Translations under genes and position numbers: made by a program
Origin: G965230065 sp965230065
Lineage (GTDB): Bacteria > Bacteroidota > Bacteroidia > Cytophagales > Cyclobacteriaceae
Direction of reading: 5' to 3'
NCBI GenBank assembly: GCA_965230065.1
Contig: OZ245942.1
Coordinates: 2,046,001-2,110,000, forward strand
Length of the DNA: 64,000 nucleotides
The notes under the pieces: model-generated
Database searches by the model: none
Told to the model about the DNA's origin: nothing
What the model saw: only the letters and a program-made list of their open reading frames with translations
Shown here: positions 1-8,634 of the stretch, piece after piece
How the letters are laid out: every line of letters starts with the position of its first letter
Position numbering within the stretch: position 1 is the first letter of the stretch

Positions 1-1154
1 CCGGAAAGAGGGCTTTTGAAGCAATTGGAGAAGAAAATTGTTTGCAGCATCTTCTCAATTCTCCTGGAAATTTTACGGCTTCTAAGCTCAAATGGGTGAA
101 GGATAATGAACCACAGATATACGAAAAAATTCACAAAGCCATGCTGCCTGGTGATTTTATTGCCATGAAAATGACGGGGGAAATCACCACCACCATCTCG
201 GGCCTTTCAGAAGGTATTATATGGGACTTTAAAGAGCAAACCACTGCAAATACCCTTTTAGAGCATTACGGCATCGATAAAAACCTGCTGCCCGATGTTG
301 TGCCTACCTTTTCGGTGCAAGGAGAATTGGGTTGGGAAGCTGCTGAAAAACTGAGCCTGCAACCCGGTATCAAAATTGCCTATCGGGCGGGCGACCAGCC
401 CAATAATGCACTTTCTTTGAACGTAATCCGTCCGGGTGAAGTGGCTACCACCGCAGGTACTTCCGGGGTTATTTACGGCGTAAGCGACCAGTTGGATTAC
501 GATAAACAATCAAGAGTGAATACGTTTGCCCATGTTAATTACAGCCAAACCGCCCCAAAATATGGCATACTAGCTTGTGTCAATGGCACAGGTATCTTGA
601 ACAGCTGGCTGAAAAACAACCTGCTGAGTGGCAAATCTTATGAGGAAATGAACATGCTGGCTGCCAGTGTGCCCATTGGCGCTGAAGGGGTAAGCATACT
701 GCCTTTTGGCAACGGGGCCGAACGCACATTGAGCAACCGGGATTTGTTTGCTCATTTTCACGGCTTACGCTTTAACTCACATAACGTTGCACACATTGTA
801 CGGGCAGCCCAGGAAGGTATTGTTTTCGCCCTCAAATACAGTTTTGATATCATGCAAAACATGGGCGTAGCTGCCAGTACGGTACGGGCCGGGCACGCCA
901 ATATGTTCCTGAGCCCCGTCTTCCGGGAAGCGTTTGCCAATGCTACCGGAGCTACCGTAGAGCTTTATGATACAGATGGCTCTCAGGGGGCTGCCCGGGG
1001 CGCTGGAGTAGGTGCCGGGTATTACCGAAACTTTGAAGAAGCCTTCGCGGGATTACAAAAACTGGATACCATAGAACCCGACCAAAACCTACAGCCAGCT
1101 TATGCCGAAGCGTATGGAAACTGGCTCAAAACTTTAGAAAAACAGATGGAATAA
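1..1154 (+). CDS. xylB: xylulokinase, 5' end missing (FGGY family)
   Basis: Phosphorylates D-xylulose to xylulose-5-phosphate in the cytoplasm, the step after xylose isomerase. The frame is open from the window edge (first codon at base 3), so the ATP/sugar-binding N-terminus lies outside; about 384 codons remain of a family length near 490-500. The FGGY C-terminal domain is intact, with the ATP-site stretch [11 protein letters not shown] and the C-terminal [15 protein letters not shown] motif. xylA follows after 64 bases on the same strand, which supports xylulokinase rather than another FGGY kinase. A TTG at base 42 should not be taken as the start, because conserved-looking codons continue upstream of it. 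Confidence 0.93.
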   Translation, partial: GKRAFEAIGEENCLQHLLNSPGNFTASKLKWVKDNEPQIYEKIHKAMLPGDFIAMKMTGEITTTISGLSEGIIWDFKEQTTANTLLEHYGIDKNLLPDVVPTFSVQGELGWEAAEKLSLQPGIKIAYRAGDQPNNALSLNVIRPGEVATTAGTSGVIYGVSDQLDYDKQSRVNTFAHVNYSQTAPKYGILACVNGTGILNSWLKNNLLSGKSYEEMNMLAASVPIGAEGVSILPFGNGAERTLSNRDLFAHFHGLRFNSHNVAHIVRAAQEGIVFALKYSFDIMQNMGVAASTVRAGHANMFLSPVFREAFANATGATVELYDTDGSQGAARGAGVGAGYYRNFEEAFAGLQKLDTIEPDQNLQPAYAEAYGNWLKTLEKQME

Positions 1155-1218
1155 TATTACAATCTGGGCTTATTGCCCGCCAATTATCAACTTTAAACAA
1201 TCAACTAAAAACTCAATC

Positions 1219-2529
1219 ATGTCATACTTTCCGAATATCGAGAAAATCAAATTCGAAGGGCGCGAGTCTGATAACCCTTTGGCATTTAAATTTTATGATG
1301 AAAACCAGGTAGTGGCCGGTAAAACCATGAAAGACCACCTCCGCTTTGCCATCGCCTACTGGCACAGCTTTAACAATGCCAATGCCGATCCTTTCGGCCC
1401 CGGCACACGTGCCTTTCCCTGGGACAAAAGCGCTGATGAGGTAGAAAATGCCAAATACAAAATGGAAGCAGCCTTTGAGTTTATGACTAAAATCAATGCT
1501 CCTTATTACTGTTTCCACGATGTAGATTTGTCGCCCGAAGGCAATTCTATTGCTGAGTATGAGAAAAACCTGAAAGAACTCACCACCCTTGCCAAAAGTT
1601 ATCAAAAGGATACGGGCGTGAAGTTACTGTGGGGAACCGCCAACCTTTTCTCTAATCCCCGCTATATGAACGGAGCTTCTACCAACCCTGATTTTGCAGT
1701 ACTTTGCCATGGGGCTGCCCAGGTAAAAGCTATGCTGGAAGCTACTGTAGAATTGGGCGGTGAAAATTACGTATTCTGGGGAGGCCGTGAAGGCTATGCC
1801 GCCCTCATCAACACCAACATGAAAAGGGAGATGGACCACTTGGGCGAGTTCTTGCGCCAGGCCCGCGACTACGGACGCAAAATCGGCTTTCAGGGCACCT
1901 ACCTCATTGAACCCAAGCCTGCCGAACCAAGTAAACACCAGTATGATTTTGATTCGGCTACCGTTATTGGCTTTTTGAACAAACAAGGTTTGGCGGGAGA
2001 CTTCAAAATCAATGTAGAAGCAAACCACGCTACCCTGGCACAGCACACTTTTGGGCACGAACTGCAAATTGCTGCCGATGCCAATATGCTGGGCAGCGTA
2101 GATGCCAACCGGGGCGATTACCAAAACGGCTGGGATACCGACTACTTCCCTACCGACCTGTACGATGCCATTGATGCCATGATGATTATCCTGGAAAATG
2201 GAGGTATTGCACCCGGTGGGTTGAACTTTGACGCGAAAATACGCCGTACCTCCACCGACCTGGAAGATTTGTTCATCGCCCACATTGCCGGGATGGACAC
2301 CTTTGCCCGAGGATTAATCATTGCCGATGACATCCGGAAGAATTCTAACTTCCTGCAAATGAAAAAAGACCGCTATGCTTCTTATGACAGTGGAGACGGG
2401 GCAGATTTTGAAGCAGGAAAACTTACGCTGGAAAACCTTCGCGATTTGGCCATGAAAAATGGAGAACCAAAACAAATCAGTGGAAAAATAGAATTATACG
2501 AGAGTATTGTAAATAAATTTATTAAGTAA
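1219..2529 (+). CDS. xylA: xylose isomerase
   Basis: Interconverts D-xylose and D-xylulose (metal-dependent TIM barrel, cytoplasm). The 436 residues match the class II family length. Visible active-site signatures are [10 protein letters not shown] (catalytic His near residue 100 and Asp near 103), VFWGGREGY, the metal-ligand stretch [26 protein letters not shown], and [17 protein letters not shown]. Complete and undamaged. It follows xylB with a 64-base gap and is probably co-transcribed with it, giving the xylose-to-xylulose-5-phosphate route. No xylose transporter or XylR-type regulator is visible in the window. Confidence 0.97.
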   Translation: MSYFPNIEKIKFEGRESDNPLAFKFYDENQVVAGKTMKDHLRFAIAYWHSFNNANADPFGPGTRAFPWDKSADEVENAKYKMEAAFEFMTKINAPYYCFHDVDLSPEGNSIAEYEKNLKELTTLAKSYQKDTGVKLLWGTANLFSNPRYMNGASTNPDFAVLCHGAAQVKAMLEATVELGGENYVFWGGREGYAALINTNMKREMDHLGEFLRQARDYGRKIGFQGTYLIEPKPAEPSKHQYDFDSATVIGFLNKQGLAGDFKINVEANHATLAQHTFGHELQIAADANMLGSVDANRGDYQNGWDTDYFPTDLYDAIDAMMIILENGGIAPGGLNFDAKIRRTSTDLEDLFIAHIAGMDTFARGLIIADDIRKNSNFLQMKKDRYASYDSGDGADFEAGKLTLENLRDLAMKNGEPKQISGKIELYESIVNKFIK

Positions 2530-2830
2530 ACTGAAATTATTAAAGCTTATTCTGATTTTCTGTTACAGTAGGGCGGTTGCGTCGGTAGTCAGATCACCGA
2601 GCCGCCTTACGAAAAAGCCAGAATATAGCCTGTTGTTTAAGTTTATAGTCCAAAGAATTATTTCAGTGAGATTTTCCACAGGCAACCCGATATCAGGCAT
2701 TTTGTGAAGAACGCGTAGGGGTAGGGGTGCCTGGCATTTACAGAGAGTTAAGAAACAGCGCTAAAGTCTTTAGCAGTCGAGAGATAGCCTAATATTACAT
2801 AGAAAATAAATATTATTCACCTAACCAATA
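2530..2830. other. intergenic region with a dispersed hairpin element
   Basis: 301 bases with no convincing ORF. Bases 2568-2610 form a nested hairpin: GGCGG (2572-2576) pairs with CCGCC (2602-2606) and CGGT (2583-2586) with ACCG (2596-2599). The outer ends GTAGGGCGG and CCGCCTTAC recur as the ends of a longer element at 49043-49214, so this looks like a dispersed intergenic repeat rather than a dedicated terminator of xylA. The remaining stretch to 2830 is AT-rich and probably holds the promoter of the RraA-like gene, but no motif stands out. Confidence 0.5.
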
Positions 2831-2836
2831 GTGAAT

Positions 2837-3817
2837 ATGAAGAACCCAGTTAACAACTTATGTAAAAGAAAAAGATGGGTCATCAATCTATCTGTTATTC
2901 CGACGAGTTTTTTCGTATTAATCCTTTTGTGCCATTCTCTGACAGCACAACCCATTCCTTTCAAATTCTCTCATGAAGAGTATTTGTTGTACACCAGTGC
3001 ATATGAAGGCGAGCGTTTTTCTGATGGCCGCCCCAAAGTTTCTGATGATATTCTTGAGCGGATGAAACTGGTGAGCATAGAGGAAGCCTGGGGGGTGCTT
3101 AGGCAGCACGGCTACAATTCTCAGTTTGAACAAGGATGGGTAAAAACCCATGAAAACCCGGTATTGGTAGGGCGGGCCGTTACGTGCAGCTTTATCCCCC
3201 ACCGCCCTGACGTAGCCGATGTGGTAGCCCGGGAAGGTGAAAAACAAGGACTGGAAGGGCGGGACAAACACTGGGTGATGGACAAGCTCACAGAAGATGA
3301 TGTGATTGTGGCCGATCTCTTCGGCAAAACCGTAGGCGGAGCTTTTGTAGGCGACAACCTGGCCAACATGATCCACAAAAAGACGGGCACCGGCATGATA
3401 GTAGACGGCGGGTGCCGCGACCTGGCAGGGGTACTTGAATTACCTGATTTTTATGTATTTAACCGAAACTGGCATCCTTCTACCTCTTCCACTTATGACA
3501 AGACGATGGTAATGGGCATGAATGTTCCCGTGCGTATTGGCGAGGCAGCCGTAATGCCGGGCGATGTGGTGCTGGGGCTTCGGGAAGGAGTTATTTTCGT
3601 GCCTGCCCATCTGGCTCTTGAAGTGGTGGAAACTTCTGAAATCGTACGCTTACGGGATGAATTTGGGTTTCAGCGCCTCAGGGAAGGAACCTACACAGCC
3701 GGGCAAATAGATACCAAGTGGACAGAGGATATAAGAACAGACTTTGCAGCATGGGTAAAAGCCAGAAAAATTAATCTTTCTTCTTTTCAGGAAGAGTTAA
3801 TGAGAGCGATCGATTGA
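2837..3817 (+). CDS. exported RraA-family (HMG/CHA aldolase-like) protein
   Basis: RraA-fold protein, the family of 4-hydroxy-4-methyl-2-oxoglutarate / 4-carboxy-4-hydroxy-2-oxoadipate aldolases and the RNase E inhibitor RraA. The conserved core is GAFVGDNLANM followed by VDGGCRDLAGV, which fits the family G-x20-R-D pattern (Arg/Asp near residues 194-195 from the ATG). The later DVVLGLREGVIFVPAHLA is also typical. Unusually, the N-terminus is a cleavable signal peptide: a basic stretch, then SFFVLILLCHSLTAQP. A GTG at 2831 is in frame, but the ATG at 2837 gives a cleaner start. Its substrate is unknown; placement between xylA and a ROK kinase suggests sugar-acid breakdown. The family call is firm, the function is not. 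Confidence 0.8.
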   Translation: MKNPVNNLCKRKRWVINLSVIPTSFFVLILLCHSLTAQPIPFKFSHEEYLLYTSAYEGERFSDGRPKVSDDILERMKLVSIEEAWGVLRQHGYNSQFEQGWVKTHENPVLVGRAVTCSFIPHRPDVADVVAREGEKQGLEGRDKHWVMDKLTEDDVIVADLFGKTVGGAFVGDNLANMIHKKTGTGMIVDGGCRDLAGVLELPDFYVFNRNWHPSTSSTYDKTMVMGMNVPVRIGEAAVMPGDVVLGLREGVIFVPAHLALEVVETSEIVRLRDEFGFQRLREGTYTAGQIDTKWTEDIRTDFAAWVKARKINLSSFQEELMRAID

Positions 3818-3865
3818 TACCCGGATCGATAAAATAATTAAAGCATAATCTTAATACCATAAATC

Positions 3866-4843
3866 ATGAAACAAGTAGCATTAGGCATTGACATTGGCGG
3901 TACGAATACCAAGTTCGGTTTTGTAAATGAAGAAGGACATATTTATGCCGAACATTCAATTTCTACTACCCATACGCCTCCCGGCGATGTAGATGCTTAT
4001 CTGAAATATGTGCATGAAGAAGTAGAAGTCCTGCGCAAAAAGACGGATGAATCCCTGAAAATTGTGGGAGTAGGTATTGGCGCACCCAATGGAAATTACT
4101 ACACAGGTACCATTGAATATGCGCCCAACCTCTCATTCAGGGGCGTTGTGCCTTTGCTTGATAAGTTTAAAGAATATTATGATGTGCCCATGGCTCTGAC
4201 CAACGATGCCAATGCAGCCGCCATTGGAGAGATGATTTATGGAGGTGCAAAAGGCATGAAGAACTTTATCGTAATTACCCTGGGTACTGGCCTGGGCAGT
4301 GGGTTTGTTACCAACGGTGAGCTGGTAATGGGGCATGATGGGTTTGCTGGCGAAATGGGCCACATTCTCCACAAAGCAAGCGGCCGTACCTGTGGCCTGG
4401 GCCGCAGGGGTTGTCTGGAAGCCTATGTTTCGGCAACCGGCATTAAGCGCTCCATATTTAAATTATTGGCAGATATGACAGATGACAGTCCCTTACGCGA
4501 TATTAGTTTTAATGAACTAACAGCCAGCACCATTACCGATCTCGCCCTGAAGGGAGACAAAATTGCCCTGGCAGCTTTTGATAAGACAAGTAACTTGCTG
4601 GGACAGAAACTTTCAGACATGGTGGCAATTTTCAGCCCTGAGGCCATCTTTATGCTGGGTGGACTGGCCAAAGCCGGCGACCTGATTTTTAAGCCTACCA
4701 AAAAATATATGGAAGAATATATGTTTCAGGTATTCAGAAATAAGGTGAAAATATTACCCTCTGGGTTGGAAGGAAAAAATGCTGCCGTACTGGGTGCCAG
4801 TGCATTGCTTTGGAAGGAAATGGGAGTTACTCCCAAACCCTGA
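3866..4843 (+). CDS. ROK family sugar kinase (glucokinase-like)
   Basis: Cytoplasmic ATP-dependent sugar kinase. N-terminal phosphate-binding motif DIGGTN at residues 9-14, then NDANAAAIGE (the catalytic-Asp region) and the ROK signature near residues 160-190. The usual zinc motif CxCGxxGC is seen here as CGLGRRGC (residues 176-183), with the second Cys replaced by Leu. The upstream His of GEMGHILH is kept, so zinc binding may be weakened or altered. The 325-residue length is normal. It lies 48 bases after the RraA-like gene and in the same direction. The sugar cannot be told from sequence; glucose, fructose or a catabolic product of the neighbouring enzymes are all possible. Confidence 0.88.
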   Translation: MKQVALGIDIGGTNTKFGFVNEEGHIYAEHSISTTHTPPGDVDAYLKYVHEEVEVLRKKTDESLKIVGVGIGAPNGNYYTGTIEYAPNLSFRGVVPLLDKFKEYYDVPMALTNDANAAAIGEMIYGGAKGMKNFIVITLGTGLGSGFVTNGELVMGHDGFAGEMGHILHKASGRTCGLGRRGCLEAYVSATGIKRSIFKLLADMTDDSPLRDISFNELTASTITDLALKGDKIALAAFDKTSNLLGQKLSDMVAIFSPEAIFMLGGLAKAGDLIFKPTKKYMEEYMFQVFRNKVKILPSGLEGKNAAVLGASALLWKEMGVTPKP

Positions 4844-4937
4844 TATTTAAATCCTAAAATCAATTTAATCGTTTGGAATTTTAGTCATTTGTGTTTGTTT
4901 AGGATTTAGTGCTTTTCAACCTTAACCGTTCAAAAAA

Positions 4938-5978
4938 ATGGTATCTAATCGTCGGAGTTTTATCAAAAAATCAGCCACCGGCCTGGGAGGGCTTGCAGCT
5001 GCACATCACAGTCTGGGATCACCAAATACTTCGCAATTTGCAGATAAGAGCGGGCGCCTCCCCCGTGAGGTGTGGATTGCTACCCTTACCCAGCAGGGCA
5101 TTCAGGGAAAGAATTATGAGGAAATCATCCGGAGCACACTTTCCAAAATGGAGTTGTTTCTGCCCCAGCAACCGGATATTTTCTGCCTGCCAGAAACTTT
5201 TCATTACTGGAATATTCAAGGCGAAAGACCTTCAGTGCCTGCGTTGGCCGAAACCTGGGAGGCACCCATTATAGAGGCTATGTCAACTTTTGCGAAAAAT
5301 AATCACTGCTATGTAATTGCCCCCATTCATACCAAAGATGGCGGAAAGTGTTACAACGCAGCGGTGGTGATTGACCGGGAAGGAAAGCGCATGGGCGAAT
5401 ACCGGAAAATCAGGGCTACAGAAGGAGAAATTGATGATGGTGTAACACCAGGCAACCCTGACCCTCCCGTATTTCAAACAGATTTTGGCACCATTGGCAT
5501 TCAGATTTGTTTTGACATTGAGTGGCAGGATGGGTGGCAAAAACTCCATAAAAAAGGTGCTGAAATTGTGTTTTGGCCATCGGCTTTTGGAGGCGGAAAA
5601 ATGATCAATACCATGGCCTGGCTCAACAAGTATTGTATGGTTTCCAGTACGGCTAAAGGCACGTCCAAGATTTGTGATGTTACCGGCGAAACGGTAGCCC
5701 AAAGCGGGCAATGGAATCCTCAGGGTGTATGCGCTTCACTTAACTTGGAAAAAGCCTTTTTGCATACCTGGCCTTACGTTCAAAAATTTCAGGCTATACA
5801 AGCCAAATACGGTAGAAAGGTGAAGATTTACTCCCTGCATGAAGAGGAATTTTCTATCATTGAGAGCCACTCACCCGAAGTAAAGATAGCAGACATCATG
5901 AGAGAATTTGAGCTAAAAAACTTTGAAGACCATCTTCACTCTGCAGAAATCAAGCAAGAGAAGTACCGGAGTTCTTGA
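4938..5978 (+). CDS. carbon-nitrogen hydrolase (nitrilase superfamily) with Tat signal
   Basis: Predicted amidohydrolase cleaving a non-peptide C-N bond. The catalytic triad is visible: Glu86 in LPETF, Lys157 in EYRKIRA and Cys191 in IGIQICFDIEW. The N-terminus NRRSFIKKSATGLGGLAAA is a twin-arginine signal, so the enzyme should be folded in the cytoplasm and exported to the periplasm. The 346 residues cover the whole nitrilase fold plus a C-terminal extension after residue 290. It follows the ROK kinase by 94 bases and ends the co-directional run that starts at xylB. The substrate is unknown; an exported nitrilase-family enzyme beside sugar genes may release ammonia or a sugar-amide fragment, which is inference only. 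Confidence 0.85.
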   Translation: MVSNRRSFIKKSATGLGGLAAAHHSLGSPNTSQFADKSGRLPREVWIATLTQQGIQGKNYEEIIRSTLSKMELFLPQQPDIFCLPETFHYWNIQGERPSVPALAETWEAPIIEAMSTFAKNNHCYVIAPIHTKDGGKCYNAAVVIDREGKRMGEYRKIRATEGEIDDGVTPGNPDPPVFQTDFGTIGIQICFDIEWQDGWQKLHKKGAEIVFWPSAFGGGKMINTMAWLNKYCMVSSTAKGTSKICDVTGETVAQSGQWNPQGVCASLNLEKAFLHTWPYVQKFQAIQAKYGRKVKIYSLHEEEFSIIESHSPEVKIADIMREFELKNFEDHLHSAEIKQEKYRSS

Positions 5979-6022
5979 TAAATGCTTTTGTAACCCTGTC
6001 CTAAAAATGAGGATTTTCACTT

Positions 6023-6706
6023 CTAATTCAAGTGAAAAGGTTGTTTTTGTTGTTTAATCACTCTGGAAGTAAGCAACAGAATTTGAAGGATGACGCAAAT
6101 GATGAAAGCCAGGGCAATTTGTAAATTGAATAACAAATTGGTGCTGGCCATAGCAGATTGCGAATCTGCAATAAGCTCTTTCCCGACGGTTGACTGAATT
6201 TGGGTTAGTTGGTTAAGTTTGTGAATAGTATTTTGAAATAACTCAGCTCCCTGGTTTTCAAAAATTTCCAAGCCGGCTTTTTTAGATCCATTCTCACTGA
6301 ACTTCATTACCGTCTGTTCTACCTGCACATATTCCGAAGCTTTACTTTTAAATTCTGCGAGGTATTTAGACTCATTACCTACCAAATACGTTTTCTCAAA
6401 CTCTACAATGATGGAATCAATATTCTGGTTGTGTTCTTCCAATTGCTTACGAAGTGCATCAGTCTGATTTTCAGTAGAAGAAAAAAGAAATTTTTCCATT
6501 AGTAACCGTTTGTTATACAGGTTTTCTGTCAGATAAAATATTTCAGTAGCCGGAATGAGCCTGTCGTTATAAATAGATGTAAAAGAACGGTTAATATCTC
6601 CCATATTACTCCGCTCCGCAATGGTGGAAAGGATAATTACTATCAAAATGCAGCCCAACAATAAGGCAACTTTTTGTTTTTGGTGTATTGCAAAAGCCCA
6701 CTTCAT
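6023..6706 (-). CDS. four-helix-bundle (4HB_MCP-type) membrane sensor, no output domain
   Basis: Two-membrane-span protein. A TM segment (VALLLGCILIVIILSTIAE) is followed by about 145 helical periplasmic residues resembling the four-helix bundle of chemoreceptors, then a second TM (LQIALAFIICVILQILLL) and only a dozen cytoplasmic residues (SRVIKQQKQPFHLN). There is no HAMP, methyl-accepting or kinase domain, so it cannot signal as a classical chemoreceptor on its own. Short forms of this kind appear in Bacteroidota; their role is not known to me. It is transcribed divergently from the glycosidase at 6907, with about 200 bases between them. That gap holds an unsupported 62-codon ORF, left out here. 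Confidence 0.7.
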   Translation of the reverse strand: MKWAFAIHQKQKVALLLGCILIVIILSTIAERSNMGDINRSFTSIYNDRLIPATEIFYLTENLYNKRLLMEKFLFSSTENQTDALRKQLEEHNQNIDSIIVEFEKTYLVGNESKYLAEFKSKASEYVQVEQTVMKFSENGSKKAGLEIFENQGAELFQNTIHKLNQLTQIQSTVGKELIADSQSAMASTNLLFNLQIALAFIICVILQILLLTSRVIKQQKQPFHLN

Positions 6707-6906
6707 ATCTGTAAATGTTAAGTCTTATCAATATACTACTACCTGATTATATAACGAGTCAGGGTATTAATTTAGTTTCCTTGGTGGTTTTTCCTCAAAA
6801 TAAAGAATACAATATAACAAACAGAAATTTAATTAATTTACATATGGGCATTTCTTTTTCTATGGCCTTACTAAAAGTAAAAGCTTCTTTAATAAATCAA
6901 TGAATT

Positions 6907-8574
6907 ATGATTAACTTCTCTCAAGCTACTAAGACCGTTTGCCTTTTCACTGTTCTTTTTGCTTTTATGCCTCTTTTCGGAAAAGGTTTTTCTTTCTCTT
7001 ATGAAAACCCGACAGATGTGCCTTTCCCAAAAGTTGTGCTAAAGGAGGGTAAATATACTTTGTATGTAGATGACAAACCCTATCTTATTCTGGGGGCACA
7101 ACTCTGGAATTCCAGTGCATGGCCTGCTATCCTGCCCGGCATCTGGCCACAAATGAAAGAACTCAATTGCAATACCATAGAAGCCCCCGTATATTGGGAA
7201 GCCATAGAGCCTGAACCGGGAAAGTTCAATTTTGCTGAAGTAGATTCCCTGGTGTATGGTGCACGTCGCAATGGCCTGCGACTGGTATTGCTTTGGTTTG
7301 GCTCTTTCAAGAATGGGAGCATGAGCTATGCCCCCAATTGGGTGGAAACACAGCCTGAGCAGTATCCGAGAATGCAGGATGCTTCGGGGCAGCCCCTCCA
7401 GGTATTATCTGTGTTATCCGAAGAAAACCTCAAAGCCGATCAACGTGCTTTCGTACAACTAATGCAGCATTTAAAAGAAATTGACAATGAACATAAAACG
7501 GTGATCATGGTGCAGGTAGAGAATGAGCCTGGTAGCCTGGGTACCAACCGCGATTATTCACCCATAGCTAACGAACTTTTCACTCAAAGTGTGCCTAAGG
7601 CATTAGTCGAGGGGCTACAAAAAAAGCCAGGCTCCTGGGAAGAAGTATTTGGAGTGGATGCTGCAGAAGCTTTCAATGCTTATCATATTGCCACTTTTAT
7701 CAATAAAATTGCCGTTGCAGGCAAAGAAGTTTATCCCCTCCCTATGTACGCCAATGTGTGGATCAGGGAAAACTTTTTCCAATGGCCGGGTGAATACCCC
7801 AGCGGAGGGCCTACTTCTAATATGATAGATGTGTGGAAAGTAGCAGCTCCGGATTTGTTTACCCTGGCCCTCGATATTTACCATCAAAATGTGGAGGACT
7901 TCAGGGCTTTATGCGAAAAATATGATAGGGCTGACAACCCGCTTTTCATTCCTGAAATGGGGAATGGTGTACATTTTGCCCGATATCAGTTCTATGCCCT
8001 GGCCGATTACGATGCCATTGGGGTAGCCCCTTATGGTATTGATCCTTTTCATTTCAGTCCTCATGATAAACGGAATAAATTCCAGCTCGATGACAAATTT
8101 GGTGAGATCGCTGCCAATTACAATATCTTCCAAAAGGCCATGCCTGCCATTATAAATTTACAGGGAAGCGGCAAACTTAAAGCTGTGGGTGAAGAAGAAG
8201 GGTTGAAAGAAAGATTAGTTGCCTTTGACCATTACGATATGGTGGTGCAATTTGGTTTTCCAACCTATCAGGAGCCCGACAAACAAAGTGGGCGCATCAT
8301 GATTGGCCAGCTCTCTGATGATGAATTTATTCTCATTGGTTTTGATACCAAATTTACCTTCCGGCCCAAATATGGCAGCGGTTATAATAAGGCTGAGTAT
8401 GTAAGTATTGAAGAAGGATATTATGAAGGGAGTGTTTGGCACCGTACCCGCATCTGGAATGGAGATGCTGCCTATCATGCTACTTTACCCCCACAAGGTG
8501 CTGTGATCAAGGTAAAATTACAACGCATGGCCTCCTCACAAGAATTACAGCAAAAACCGAACTTTGAGCAATAA
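6907..8574 (+). CDS. GH35/GH42-like beta-galactosidase with DUF5597-type C-terminus
   Basis: Exported glycoside hydrolase of the (beta/alpha)8 clan GH-A. Signal peptide at residues 1-26 (VCLFTVLFAFMPLFGKG). The TIM barrel starts at LILGAQLWNSSAWP; the acid/base is Glu207 in QVENEPG and the probable nucleophile Glu350 in FIPEMG, the two-glutamate arrangement of retaining GH-A enzymes. The region after about residue 410 resembles the DUF5597 domain found fused to such catalytic domains, where members act on galactosylated or xyloglucan-type side chains. Followed after 60 bases by the PHP hydrolase gene on the same strand. The substrate is inferred from the family only; no SusCD pair is in the window. 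Confidence 0.85.
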   Translation: MINFSQATKTVCLFTVLFAFMPLFGKGFSFSYENPTDVPFPKVVLKEGKYTLYVDDKPYLILGAQLWNSSAWPAILPGIWPQMKELNCNTIEAPVYWEAIEPEPGKFNFAEVDSLVYGARRNGLRLVLLWFGSFKNGSMSYAPNWVETQPEQYPRMQDASGQPLQVLSVLSEENLKADQRAFVQLMQHLKEIDNEHKTVIMVQVENEPGSLGTNRDYSPIANELFTQSVPKALVEGLQKKPGSWEEVFGVDAAEAFNAYHIATFINKIAVAGKEVYPLPMYANVWIRENFFQWPGEYPSGGPTSNMIDVWKVAAPDLFTLALDIYHQNVEDFRALCEKYDRADNPLFIPEMGNGVHFARYQFYALADYDAIGVAPYGIDPFHFSPHDKRNKFQLDDKFGEIAANYNIFQKAMPAIINLQGSGKLKAVGEEEGLKERLVAFDHYDMVVQFGFPTYQEPDKQSGRIMIGQLSDDEFILIGFDTKFTFRPKYGSGYNKAEYVSIEEGYYEGSVWHRTRIWNGDAAYHATLPPQGAVIKVKLQRMASSQELQQKPNFEQ

Positions 8575-8634
8575 TTAGGTTTTGAAGTAAAGTATCATTG
8601 CGTTAACTTGTTTCATCTACCACACTTAATAACC

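Noticed and set aside
4909..5274. 121-codon plus-strand ORF in another frame
   Set aside because: Overlaps the nitrilase-family gene, which has all catalytic residues; the alternative product has no motif.
6715..6903. 62-codon plus-strand ORF between the sensor and the glycosidase gene
   Set aside because: AT-rich, no family resemblance, and it fills the gap where the divergent promoters should be.
8608..8634. TTG start for the PHP hydrolase
   Set aside because: It would put nine residues before a normal signal peptide starting at the ATG at 8635.
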